This document shows, piece by piece, positions 40,563-48,813 of a DNA stretch of 64,000 nt (positions are counted from its first letter, which is position 1; the number at the start of each line of letters is the position of its first letter). A program made the translations under genes and the position numbers. The DNA is from Acinetobacter portensis (GTDB lineage: Bacteria > Pseudomonadota > Gammaproteobacteria > Pseudomonadales > Moraxellaceae): assembly GCF_009372215.1 (NCBI RefSeq), contig NZ_LWRV01000032.1, positions 1 to 64,000 of the forward strand. The letters run 5' to 3'. The notes under the pieces are model-generated. The model had not been told where the DNA came from. It did not search any database and worked only from the letters and a program-made list of their open reading frames with translations.

Positions 40563-41684
40563 ATGTCAGCAATTGATGTTGGTGGAAATGTTCGAAATGG
40601 CGAAGAACTTGATGCTCGTGCTGTCGGTAATTGGTTGATCGAACATGGTGAGGAAATATCAGGTCCTGTAGAAGTTACCCAATATTCAGGTGGCGCTTCA
40701 AATTGGACTTATCGCCTAAAATATGAAAATGCGGATTTAATCTTACGTCGTCCGCCGAATGGAACAAAAGCCAAATCTGCACATGATATGTCACGTGAAT
40801 ATCACGTACAGCGCGCGCTTACCGAATATTATCCCGTTGTACCCGAAATGCTTTTACTTTGTCAGGATGACTCTGTCATTGGTTGCGATTTTTATGTCAT
40901 GAAGCGAATTGAGGGAATTATTCCACGCGCAAATTTGCCTAAAGACATTAATTTTGATGAAAGCCAAATTCAAGAACTTTGTCGCAATTTCATTGATAAA
41001 TTAATTGAACTTCATCAAGTGCCTTATGCAGGAACAGATTTAGAAAAATTAGGCAAGGGGGATGGTTATTGCCATCGTCAAGTTGAAGGTTGGGACAGTC
41101 GTTATAAGAAAGCCAAAACCCTGAATGTGCCATCTTTTAAATATGTTCGTAATTGGTTGAAAGATCATATTCCTGAAGATTCAAAAACGTGTGTAATTCA
41201 TAATGATTGGCGTTTTGACAATATTATTTTAGATCCTGAAGATCCTACAAAAATTATTGGTGTTTTAGATTGGGAAATGGCAACTTTGGGTGATCCTTTA
41301 ATGGATTTAGGCTCTGCATTGGCATATTGGGTTGAAGATTCTGATAATGCTATTTTTAAAGCCACACGTCGCCAACCGACACATCTAAAAGGCATGTTTA
41401 CGCGTGCCGAAATTGTTGAATATTACTTAAATAAAACAGGCTTAAAAACGGATAATTGGACATTCTATGAAGTGTTTGGGATATTCCGTTTAGCCGTGAT
41501 CGCTCAGCAAATTTATTACCGTTATTATCATAAGCAAACCAATAATCCTGCATTTAAAGATTTTTGGATTGTTATTCATGCCTTACACATTCGTGCGTTG
41601 AAGCTCATTGGTTTACAAAAAATTGAAGCCAATGAAATTGCACAAAAATATATCGCTAAATTTAAAGAGTTAATGCCTAAATGA
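40563..41684 (+). CDS. Aminoglycoside phosphotransferase-like kinase (ACAD10-type)
   Basis: A 373-residue protein with the APH kinase fold: YSGGASNWTYRL and LILRRPP (nucleotide binding), HNDWRFDNIILD (catalytic Brenner motif with Asp) and VLDWEMATLGDPLMDL (metal-binding DFG equivalent). In eukaryotic ACAD10/11 the same domain is fused to an acyl-CoA dehydrogenase and phosphorylates 4-hydroxyacyl-CoAs; here the two are separate neighbours. That makes 4-hydroxyacid catabolism the best guess. Its stop overlaps the next start (ATGA). Confidence 0.85.
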   Translation: MSAIDVGGNVRNGEELDARAVGNWLIEHGEEISGPVEVTQYSGGASNWTYRLKYENADLILRRPPNGTKAKSAHDMSREYHVQRALTEYYPVVPEMLLLCQDDSVIGCDFYVMKRIEGIIPRANLPKDINFDESQIQELCRNFIDKLIELHQVPYAGTDLEKLGKGDGYCHRQVEGWDSRYKKAKTLNVPSFKYVRNWLKDHIPEDSKTCVIHNDWRFDNIILDPEDPTKIIGVLDWEMATLGDPLMDLGSALAYWVEDSDNAIFKATRRQPTHLKGMFTRAEIVEYYLNKTGLKTDNWTFYEVFGIFRLAVIAQQIYYRYYHKQTNNPAFKDFWIVIHALHIRALKLIGLQKIEANEIAQKYIAKFKELMPK

Positions 41685-42376
41685 CTACAATTTACCTTGT
41701 TCGCCATGGACAAGCTTCTTTCGGTGCTGAAAGTTACGACAAGTTATCACCCAATGGTGAAATTCAAGCAAAAGTATTGGGGCAGTATTTAGATAAAATA
41801 CTAAAAGAAGAGCCTTATGTTGTTGCGGGCTCTATGCAAAGACATCAACAAACCGCAAAAATTTCTTTGGCTGAATATTTCCCTGAAGTAAATATTGAAA
41901 CCAATGATGCTTGGAATGAATTTAATCATCAGCAAGTTTTTGAAAGATATGATCCTAGCTTTTCAAACCCTCAAGCTTTAAAACAAAGCTTTGCTCAATC
42001 TGAAAATCCACATCAGTTTTTATCTGAAGTTTTTGGTCATGCAGTTAAGCGTTGGACTGCAAATGAACATCAAGATTATGATGAATCTTGGCCTGAATTT
42101 CAGAATCGTGTTGAAAATGCCCTAAATAGTCTTTGTGAGAAATTGATAGAAACAAAACCTCCCTATGCCGTTGTTTATACTTCAGGAGGGGTTATTTCGA
42201 TTTTAATTGGAAAATTATTGGGTTTATCTGTAGAAAAAACGTTTGCATTGACTTGGGCAATTGCCAATACAAGTATTACAACATTGCGTTTAGTGGGCAA
42301 TGAACCACAACTTTTGAGCTTGAATGAGCATCAGTATTTAAAAGCAATAGATCCGCAATTGCTGACTTGGGTTTGA
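41681..42376 (+). CDS. Histidine phosphatase family protein
   Basis: A 231-residue phosphoglycerate mutase-like protein. The catalytic RHG is in YLVRHGQASFG at the N-terminus, a second Arg in SMQRHQQTA, and the later SGGVI motif stands where the second His is usual, so activity on phosphoesters is likely but not certain. Translationally coupled to the preceding kinase-like gene by a 4-base overlap and conserved in position with ACAD/APH clusters. Confidence 0.85.
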   Translation: MTTIYLVRHGQASFGAESYDKLSPNGEIQAKVLGQYLDKILKEEPYVVAGSMQRHQQTAKISLAEYFPEVNIETNDAWNEFNHQQVFERYDPSFSNPQALKQSFAQSENPHQFLSEVFGHAVKRWTANEHQDYDESWPEFQNRVENALNSLCEKLIETKPPYAVVYTSGGVISILIGKLLGLSVEKTFALTWAIANTSITTLRLVGNEPQLLSLNEHQYLKAIDPQLLTWV

Positions 42377-42415
42377 TAAACATTTTGATATAAATATAGG
42401 GATGATGATATCGCC

Positions 42416-43159
42416 ATGACAAAAACAATTTTAATTACAGGTGCAAGTTCAGGAATTGGTGCAGGAATGGCACGTGAATTTGCACAAAAAGGATATAACT
42501 TGGCTATTTGTGCGCGACGTTTAGAACGTTTAGAGGCATTAAAACAAGAGTTAGAGTCCAAATTTGGCGTTCAAGTATCAACAAAAGTACTTGATGTGAC
42601 CAATTATGAGCAAGTTTTTGAAGTATTCCACGCATTTAAACAAGAACTTGGACATATTGATCGTGTCATCGTGAATGCTGGTATTGGTGATGGTCGTCGT
42701 ATTGGTAAAGGTCGGTTTGAAATAAACCGTGCTACGGTTGAAACTAATTTTATTTCTGCATTAGCACAATGCGAAGCTGCTGTAGAAATTTTTCGTGAAC
42801 AAAATGCAGGGCATTTAGTGGTTATTTCATCTATGAGTGCTATTCGTGGAATGCCAAAACATTTAACGGCTTATGGTGCAAGTAAAGCGGGTGTTGCTGC
42901 ATTGGCTGAAGGAATTCGTGCTGAACTACTTGAAACACCGATTAAAGTTACGACCATTTTCCCTGGATATATCCGTACTGAAATTAATGAAGGTGCTAAA
43001 AAATTACCTTTTGAGGTTGATGAAAAAACAGGCTCTCGCTTATTAGCAGCTGAAATTGAAAAAGCACCCGTTAAAGCCTATGTACCTAAATGGCCTTGGT
43101 TGCCTATTGGTTTAGCGATGAAAATACTGCCTTTGAAGTTGGTGAATAAATTAGGCTAA
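42416..43159 (+). CDS. Short-chain dehydrogenase/reductase
   Basis: A 247-residue classical SDR with the cofactor motif TGASSGIGAGMA, NAG (VNAGIG), catalytic Ser in VISSMSAI and YGASKAG (YxxxK). It probably reduces or oxidises a hydroxyacyl or lipid-like intermediate with NAD(P)H in the same pathway as the upstream dehydrogenase and kinase. It follows the histidine phosphatase gene by 39 bases. Confidence 0.88.
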   Translation: MTKTILITGASSGIGAGMAREFAQKGYNLAICARRLERLEALKQELESKFGVQVSTKVLDVTNYEQVFEVFHAFKQELGHIDRVIVNAGIGDGRRIGKGRFEINRATVETNFISALAQCEAAVEIFREQNAGHLVVISSMSAIRGMPKHLTAYGASKAGVAALAEGIRAELLETPIKVTTIFPGYIRTEINEGAKKLPFEVDEKTGSRLLAAEIEKAPVKAYVPKWPWLPIGLAMKILPLKLVNKLG

Positions 43160-43251
43160 TTCCTTCATAAAAATAAGTTTCTTACGAATATCTTCACATT
43201 TCCACTTTATAATAAATGATAACCAATATCATATATAAAATGGATTTTGAA

Positions 43252-43599
43252 ATGAAAAGAGCAATATTTGTAATAACTACAGCATTATTGATAATGACGA
43301 CTGCAAATGCAGCGCCAGATTCACAAGGAAAACGTCCAGATTTTGGCAATTTATGTCAGGGTAAAGCTGTTAATAGCAAAGTTACAGCTAAACATGGCGA
43401 TCGAACGATTGAAGGAACTTGTCAAATTGGCTTTAAAGCAACAAATCCAAATGCTTTAGACCGTAGTGCTTCACGTGATCCAGCAATTCAAAATGCATGC
43501 AAAGCAAAAGCGAAAGGAAGTGCAGTTGTTGCAAAGTTGAACGGTAAAAATATTGCAGGAAAATGCGATATAAACTTTAAGCCTAATATGCGTCGCTAA
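43252..43599 (+). CDS. Small secreted protein with two tandem Cys-X21-Cys repeats
   Basis: A 115-residue protein. A signal peptide (MKRAIFVITTALLIMTTANA, cleaved before APDS) is followed by two copies of one unit of about 35 residues: each has Cys, 21 residues, Cys, with matching GxxxxG-C-I/D-x-F-K ends (EGTCQIGFK and AGKCDINFK). Each pair probably forms a disulfide in the periplasm. The mature protein is very basic. The ATG at 43252 is preferred to an upstream ATG at 43216 because it starts directly with the signal peptide. No function is known to me. Confidence 0.75.
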   Translation: MKRAIFVITTALLIMTTANAAPDSQGKRPDFGNLCQGKAVNSKVTAKHGDRTIEGTCQIGFKATNPNALDRSASRDPAIQNACKAKAKGSAVVAKLNGKNIAGKCDINFKPNMRR

Positions 43600-43605
43600 G
43601 TTTTT

Positions 43606-43636
43606 AAATGCCTGTAAATTTTACAGGCATTTTTAT
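43606..43636 (+). terminator. Terminator of the small secreted protein gene
   Basis: A 12-bp perfect stem AAATGCCTGTAA/TTACAGGCATTT with loop ATT and a short T run. Confidence 0.85.
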
Positions 43637-43782
43637 ATACGAAGTAAATTAGAGTAAAAAATCTAATTTAAAATCAATGTGATGAAAAGATAATCAAATG
43701 ATTATGTATTTAATTAAAACACGTTTCATTTTTATTAAAATACTTTAATGTACAACTGTCCATTAATTTAAGGTTCACCCAT

Positions 43783-44829
43783 ATGTCTTTTTCTTCAGAA
43801 ATGACAGATCAACAAAAAATCTCGAAAGTCAGATCTGTTGTGATGAAAGCAGGAGAAGATTTACGTCAAAGTTTTCCTATTCTTAAACATCAAAATTTTA
43901 TTGGCGCGAGCATTTTATTTGTTGCGCTTGTAGGTATGGTTTTATGTGCAGTAGGTTATGCTTATGATTATCTACCTGTATGGGCATGTATTCCTTTAAT
44001 TGCAATATTTGCATCTTTAACACATGAATTAGAACATGATTTAATTCATTATATGTATTTTAAGAAAAAACCATGGGCACATCATTTAATGATGGCTTTA
44101 GTTTGGTTGGCTCGTCCAAATACCGTTAATCCTTGGACACGTAGACGTTTACATCTACATCATCATAAATATTCAGGTTCCGAATACGACTTAGAAGAAC
44201 GTGGCATTAGTAATGGCATGCCATGGGGCATTCGTCGTATTTTGGTCATTAGTGACCAGTTAATGACGGTATATTTACGCCCATTTCAAATGTATAAAAT
44301 GATTGGTCTTTTTATCGAAAAACAGCCTGAAAAGGAACGTAAATCTGCAGTCATTTCTCAATTATTAGGTTTTATACCATTAAGCGTTATTTACTACGGT
44401 TTGTGGTATATCTTTGTTATTTATCACGTAGCAAATGGTATTGCACCAATTTTGGGTCAGAGCATTACTTGGTCTACAAGCCTAATTAAAGCCATGCCTG
44501 TCATTAATTTCTTAGCTGTTGTTTGGGTTATTCCTAATTTTATACGCTCATTTAGTTTGCAATTTATTAGCTCGAATATGCATTATTATGGTGATATCGA
44601 CCCACGTGATGTCATTAAGCAAACTCAAGTGTTAAATCCTTGGTGGTTAATGCCATTCCAATTGTTCTGCTGTAATTTTGGATCTACGCATGCAATTCAT
44701 CATTTTGTGGTAAAAGAGCCATTTTATGTACGTCAATTAACAGCTAAAACAGCACATAAAGTCATGAAAGAAGTAGGTGTTCGTTTTAATGATATTGGAA
44801 CATTTAAACGAGTGAATCGTTGGAATTAA
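43783..44829 (+). CDS. Membrane fatty acid desaturase
   Basis: A 348-residue membrane desaturase with the three diiron histidine boxes: HELEHDLIH, HLHHHKYSG and HAIHH, and four or so helices between them. Members introduce double bonds or hydroxylate lipids with O2 and a reductant. The N-terminal cytosolic segment is about 45 residues. No ferredoxin or reductase gene is next to it. The exact position of the double bond cannot be inferred. Confidence 0.87.
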   Translation: MSFSSEMTDQQKISKVRSVVMKAGEDLRQSFPILKHQNFIGASILFVALVGMVLCAVGYAYDYLPVWACIPLIAIFASLTHELEHDLIHYMYFKKKPWAHHLMMALVWLARPNTVNPWTRRRLHLHHHKYSGSEYDLEERGISNGMPWGIRRILVISDQLMTVYLRPFQMYKMIGLFIEKQPEKERKSAVISQLLGFIPLSVIYYGLWYIFVIYHVANGIAPILGQSITWSTSLIKAMPVINFLAVVWVIPNFIRSFSLQFISSNMHYYGDIDPRDVIKQTQVLNPWWLMPFQLFCCNFGSTHAIHHFVVKEPFYVRQLTAKTAHKVMKEVGVRFNDIGTFKRVNRWN

Positions 44830-44852
44830 AAATTAAGTATATTCAAATAAAG

Positions 44853-44881
44853 AATCCCGTAATAAAAGCGGGATTTTTTTA
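44853..44881. terminator. Terminator between the desaturase and esterase genes
   Basis: Stem AATCCCG/CGGGATT with a 9-base loop and eight T. Confidence 0.85.
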
Positions 44882-44900
44882 TTGCATATTTATCTAAATA

Positions 44901-46277
44901 TCATTTATTTTCAGCAAAAAAGTCAATTAAAGCATCTTGTAAAATGACTTGCCAAATTGCATAAGAATGACCACCCACATAATACTTAAACGTGACATCA
45001 TGTCCTTTACTTTTTAAGTCTTGAGCAACAATGGGTGCAGTTTCCAAAATGCTGAGTTCATTATTATTACGTGATGATTCATATGTATTTGCTGAAATAT
45101 ACCAATGTTGTGGTGGCTGAATTATTTGTTCACGAATAATTTTACTCATACCATTGGGTAAATCATTCGAGTTTTCTTGCCACCAAAATGAACCTGATAA
45201 AGGTACGATATGACTAATTTCATTTGGATTTTGTAAGCCTAAATAAGCAGAACTTAATCCACCTAAGCTTGAACCTAAAATCACGGTTTTTTGCTTATTT
45301 CTATTTTTTAATTGTTGATCTACCCAAGGAATAAGTTCTTCACGGAAAAATTGTGAATACTCAGCATTTGGGGTTAATTCTTTCGGTCGTTCAGTGCTGC
45401 TCGGATGCGCAACAAATATAGCTTGAATAGGAGGAAGCTTTCCTTGTTGTACTAAAATATCAAGGGCTTTTGAAACATTTAAAAGTTTGGCATATTCTTC
45501 TCCATCGAAAAAAATAGCCGTAATGTAGTCCTTATTTTTTATAGCTTTAGATTTATAGATGTAGGCTTTTCTATCATTTTTTAATATTTGACTATGTACT
45601 GTATATGCTACAAGTTCGGGCTGTTTATGTTTAGGATAATTCTGCGGATCTACAAAATTTGGAACATTAGATAAAGCTAAAATATTTTCGTTTCGTAATT
45701 GTGATGAATCATCTACAGCTAAAAATGTTTTGTTATTGAAAGGATCTAGTTTTTGAACCTGTAATACAGCACGGCGTTGAGCTCTAGATTCTTTTAAAGT
45801 TACGTTTAAATGTGGGCAATAATGAGATAAATATCCATCAATATTAGGTAAATCCACAGCAAAACTATAACTACCAATAAAGCGATTATCTACAATACTT
45901 TCCTTAAACCAAACATCCGTATCTTTTAAACGTGTTAACCATTCGTGGTCATTGCTAGGACCACCTATTAAACGAACATTTTGCTGAGCACCTTTCCATA
46001 AATAAATAATACGGCTATGTTTTGAATCGATACGTTCAATCATTGGTGCACCGTATTTTTCAATGTTTTTCCAAAATTGAACGATTATTTTTTCTTTATT
46101 TAAATAGTTTATATTAATTTGATTCTGTAAATTTAATAGAAGTTTGCTTTGAGGTTTTACATCTTCACATGGCTGAGCATATTGCAATAAACTTGTTGAT
46201 GAACTTTCCGCATAAATTTCTAAACTCACTATACTTAATATACTAGTGAATAGGGTTGTTCTCATTTTTTTAAGCAT
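44901..46277 (-). CDS. fes: Enterochelin esterase-like (Fes-type) hydrolase
   Basis: A 458-residue protein with a signal-like hydrophobic N-terminus, an immunoglobulin-like Fes N-terminal domain (about residues 40-190; WKGAQQNVRLIG and the FKESIVDNRFIGSYSF segment), and a C-terminal esterase D fold with nucleophile in LGSSLGGLSSAYLG and His in GGHSYAIW. Fes opens catecholate siderophore backbones to release iron. The signal peptide suggests a periplasmic form. A Fur box lies 33 bases upstream, supporting a role in iron uptake. Confidence 0.85.
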   Translation of the reverse strand: MLKKMRTTLFTSILSIVSLEIYAESSSTSLLQYAQPCEDVKPQSKLLLNLQNQININYLNKEKIIVQFWKNIEKYGAPMIERIDSKHSRIIYLWKGAQQNVRLIGGPSNDHEWLTRLKDTDVWFKESIVDNRFIGSYSFAVDLPNIDGYLSHYCPHLNVTLKESRAQRRAVLQVQKLDPFNNKTFLAVDDSSQLRNENILALSNVPNFVDPQNYPKHKQPELVAYTVHSQILKNDRKAYIYKSKAIKNKDYITAIFFDGEEYAKLLNVSKALDILVQQGKLPPIQAIFVAHPSSTERPKELTPNAEYSQFFREELIPWVDQQLKNRNKQKTVILGSSLGGLSSAYLGLQNPNEISHIVPLSGSFWWQENSNDLPNGMSKIIREQIIQPPQHWYISANTYESSRNNNELSILETAPIVAQDLKSKGHDVTFKYYVGGHSYAIWQVILQDALIDFFAENK

Positions 46278-46309
46278 ATATATTCAACTCATAAAGCAAA
46301 CTTAAGTAT

Positions 46310-46328
46310 GATAATGATTCTTATTAAG
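46310..46328 (-). promoter_or_regulatory. Fur box of the Fes-like esterase gene
   Basis: GATAATGATTCTTATTAAG, 13 or 14 of 19 positions matching the E. coli Fur consensus with the first nine perfect. It lies just upstream of the esterase gene at the promoter distance. Confidence 0.75.
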
Positions 46329-46455
46329 AATAACGAGCTTTATTTAAATAAATGAATAATCAGCTATTTATTGTGGTTTTTGGACACTTCGGTCAATGTC
46401 TATAATCATGATAAATCATACAATTTATCTATAAAAATCACTCCAAAGAACTGAT

Positions 46456-47166
46456 ATGTTTTTAAAAGCTGCCACCATCGCTTTAATCCCTGCGCTGATT
46501 ATTCAAGGTAAAAAAGTGAAGAAAAATACACCACGTTTGCCTGAACCTGAAGGTGTCCGTGAGGGTATAACAGGACAAGGGAAAAAGCTTTCGATTTTAA
46601 TTTTGGGAGATTCTGCAGCAGCAGGTGTTGGTGTAAAAACACAAGAAGATGCTTTGCTTGGTGGTGTGCTTTCAGAATTGAAAGATAATTATGAAATTAC
46701 ATGGAAACTTCATGCAAAATCTGGTGATGCGACATCTCAAATTATACGTGCAACAGAAGCCTTACCTAATCAGCATTTTGATGTAGTGCTTACATCTGTT
46801 GGTGTAAATGATGTGACTAAATTAATGTCTTCAGATATATGGATAAAAAAACAAGAAAAGCTCTATGCGCTTATTCAAAATAAATTTCAACCAAGTTTAG
46901 TGATTGCAGCAGGTGTTCCACCCATGAATCTATTTCCTGCATTACCCAATCCTTTAGGATGGTTATTTGGTCAATATTCGAAAAAAATGAATGAAGAACT
47001 ACAAAAACTAGTAGAAAAAACAGCGTATTTAGAATGGATTGAATACGATATTGTAAAATATCAGCATCTGAATTTACCCATGGCACATGATGGTTTTCAT
47101 CCAAGTAAAGAAATTTATCAAATTTGGGCAAAAGAAGCCGCTGATAAAGTCCGTAAAAACTTTTAA
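46456..47166 (+). CDS. SGNH/GDSL hydrolase
   Basis: A 236-residue hydrolase with the four conserved blocks: ILGDSAAAGVG (Ser), a Gly block in HAKSGDATS, SVGVNDVTK (Asn) and DGFHPSKEIY (Asp-x-x-His). An N-terminal hydrophobic stretch may anchor or export it. Substrates in this group are lipids or acetylated sugars. It is followed 39 bases later by the glycosylase-like gene. Confidence 0.85.
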   Translation: MFLKAATIALIPALIIQGKKVKKNTPRLPEPEGVREGITGQGKKLSILILGDSAAAGVGVKTQEDALLGGVLSELKDNYEITWKLHAKSGDATSQIIRATEALPNQHFDVVLTSVGVNDVTKLMSSDIWIKKQEKLYALIQNKFQPSLVIAAGVPPMNLFPALPNPLGWLFGQYSKKMNEELQKLVEKTAYLEWIEYDIVKYQHLNLPMAHDGFHPSKEIYQIWAKEAADKVRKNF

Positions 47167-47205
47167 TATAGCTGAGTGCTTATTTAAAATGATGATTGCA
47201 TAAAT

Positions 47206-47796
47206 ATGCAGAATATTGAAATTGAAACACATCCCTTAGCGCCATTTTTACCAAAAAACGGTAAGCTTCTTATGCTCGGAAGTTTTCCACCACCTAAAAC
47301 ACGTTGGAAAATGGATTTTTATTATCCGAATTATCAAAATGATATGTGGCGTATTTTTGGAATTTGTTTTTTTCAAAATAAAGATTATTTTTTAGATTTA
47401 CCAAATAAAAATTTCCATCTCGATAAAATTGTTGAATTTTTAAATGAAAAAGGCATTGGTATTTTTGATACGGCGTATCAGGTACGACGTTTACAAGCGA
47501 ATGCTGCTGATAAGTTCCTGCAAATTGAAACAGTAACGAATATAAAAGCTTTATTAAGTGAAATGCCAAACTGTTTTTCTATTGTTACTACAGGTGATAA
47601 AGCAACAGACACGCTAATGTTGTCTATGCCTGAAGGAGTGTTGAAACCACAAATTGGTCAGTCATCTACATGCATTTTTAATAATAGAGCTTTAAATTTA
47701 TACCGTATGCCTTCTTCATCTCGTGCTTATCCATTGGCTTTAGAAAAGAAAGCTGAAGCATATAATGTATTATTTAAAGAAATAGGCTTACTATAA
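47206..47796 (+). CDS. Uracil-DNA glycosylase superfamily protein
   Basis: A 196-residue protein with the fold signature MLGSFPPPKTRWKMDFYYPNYQNDMWRIFG, which matches the hypoxanthine-DNA glycosylase (family 6) and SMUG-like start (GSxPxxxS and N-x-F/M-W), and a later SSSRAY segment in the place of the second motif (HP-S-RAY/N). It probably excises deaminated bases. The Pro-Pro loop and the Tyr-Tyr-Pro insertion make it divergent, so substrate is uncertain. Its stop codon is inside a terminator stem. Confidence 0.65.
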   Translation: MQNIEIETHPLAPFLPKNGKLLMLGSFPPPKTRWKMDFYYPNYQNDMWRIFGICFFQNKDYFLDLPNKNFHLDKIVEFLNEKGIGIFDTAYQVRRLQANAADKFLQIETVTNIKALLSEMPNCFSIVTTGDKATDTLMLSMPEGVLKPQIGQSSTCIFNNRALNLYRMPSSSRAYPLALEKKAEAYNVLFKEIGLL

Positions 47797-47815
47797 GTAA
47801 GCCTATTTCTTTTTA
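47776..47815. terminator. Bidirectional terminator overlapping two gene ends
   Basis: A perfect 17-bp stem (47776-47792 with 47796-47812) and a 3-base loop, built around GGCTTAC/GTAAGCC and flanked by A- and T-rich arms. It contains the stop codon of the glycosylase gene and abuts the end of the convergent EamA gene. Confidence 0.9.
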
Positions 47816-48679
47816 TTAAGCATATTTCTTCGCTAAACCAACACATATAACAACAGCAATACTCACTACAATCATGGCAAGGTCAATATTTTCATGTAAA
47901 ACTACTGCCGATAAAACCATACCAATAAAAGGTTGCATTAACTGAATTTGCCCAACTTTGGATATTCCACCTATAGCTAAGCCTTTATACCAAAAGAAAA
48001 AGCCTATTAGCGTACTAAATAATGCGACATAAATAAGGCTTAATATTGGTCCAATTTGAACGACTGAATAATCTATAGGTGCATATAAATATGAGAGAAC
48101 AAGCATAATAGGGAGCATGATGGTTAAAGCCCAACAAATAACTTGCCAACCACCTAATTCGCGTGAAAGTTTTCCACCTTCTGCATATCCTAAACCACAA
48201 ATTAAAACCGCAGCAATCATGTACAAATCACCTATTTGTAAAATTTGCCCTTGATCATGTAGCAGCATATAACCTGCAACAAAAGAGCTTCCTAAAATTG
48301 CAAATAGCCAAAATATAGGTTTAGGCTTTTCATTTGCACAAATCACGGCAAAAATAGCAGTTGAAAGCGGTAGCATTCCTACAAAAACAATTGATCTTGC
48401 TGCGGTAATGGTTTGTAAAGCCAAAGCAGTAAGCAGGGGAAAACCAATCACAACACCCGAAGCAACAATAAGTAATGATTTAAATTGACGATAATTAGGT
48501 TTTATTTGTTTTGTCGCAATTAAACAAATTAATCCAATAATTCCTGCAATAGATGCTCGAGCAAATGTCATAAATTCAGGACTAAAATCCATAACACCAA
48601 TACGTGTGGCAGGTAGTGAGCCTGCAAATATTACAACGCCAATAAAACCATATAAAAAACCGTCATTAGTACTATTCAT
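47816..48679 (-). CDS. EamA-family (DMT) transporter
   Basis: A 287-residue protein with ten helices and two EamA repeats (GVVIFAGSLPATRIGVMDFSP, and the second from about residue 145). Such carriers export amino acids or metabolites. It is divergent from a MocR-type regulator, which is the normal partner of an EamA exporter regulated by amino acid or vitamin B6 levels. Confidence 0.88.
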   Translation of the reverse strand: MNSTNDGFLYGFIGVVIFAGSLPATRIGVMDFSPEFMTFARASIAGIIGLICLIATKQIKPNYRQFKSLLIVASGVVIGFPLLTALALQTITAARSIVFVGMLPLSTAIFAVICANEKPKPIFWLFAILGSSFVAGYMLLHDQGQILQIGDLYMIAAVLICGLGYAEGGKLSRELGGWQVICWALTIMLPIMLVLSYLYAPIDYSVVQIGPILSLIYVALFSTLIGFFFWYKGLAIGGISKVGQIQLMQPFIGMVLSAVVLHENIDLAMIVVSIAVVICVGLAKKYA

Positions 48680-48730
48680 TGTTCAATACTCGTTAATCAC
48701 AAGCTGATTAAACGATATTGATCATCTTAT

Positions 48731-48747
48731 TTGGATATACAATCCAA
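48731..48747. promoter_or_regulatory. Candidate MocR operator in the divergent promoter
   Basis: TTGGAT-N5-ATCCAA, a perfect 6-bp inverted repeat, sits in the 134-base gap between the EamA and MocR genes. ACAAT direct repeats follow at 48739, 48749 and 48782 approximately. MocR proteins often bind direct repeats, so either could be the site. Confidence 0.45.
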
Positions 48748-48813
48748 TACAATTTAAAGTAACTGTTATGGTAGATATTACAGTACAATTTTAAAAAAGC
48801 ATGAAATCAAACT

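Noticed and set aside
43216-43232. ATGATA-N5-TATCAT as a Fur box for the small secreted protein
   Set aside because: Only a 6-bp inverted repeat with the wrong spacing and few matches to the consensus.
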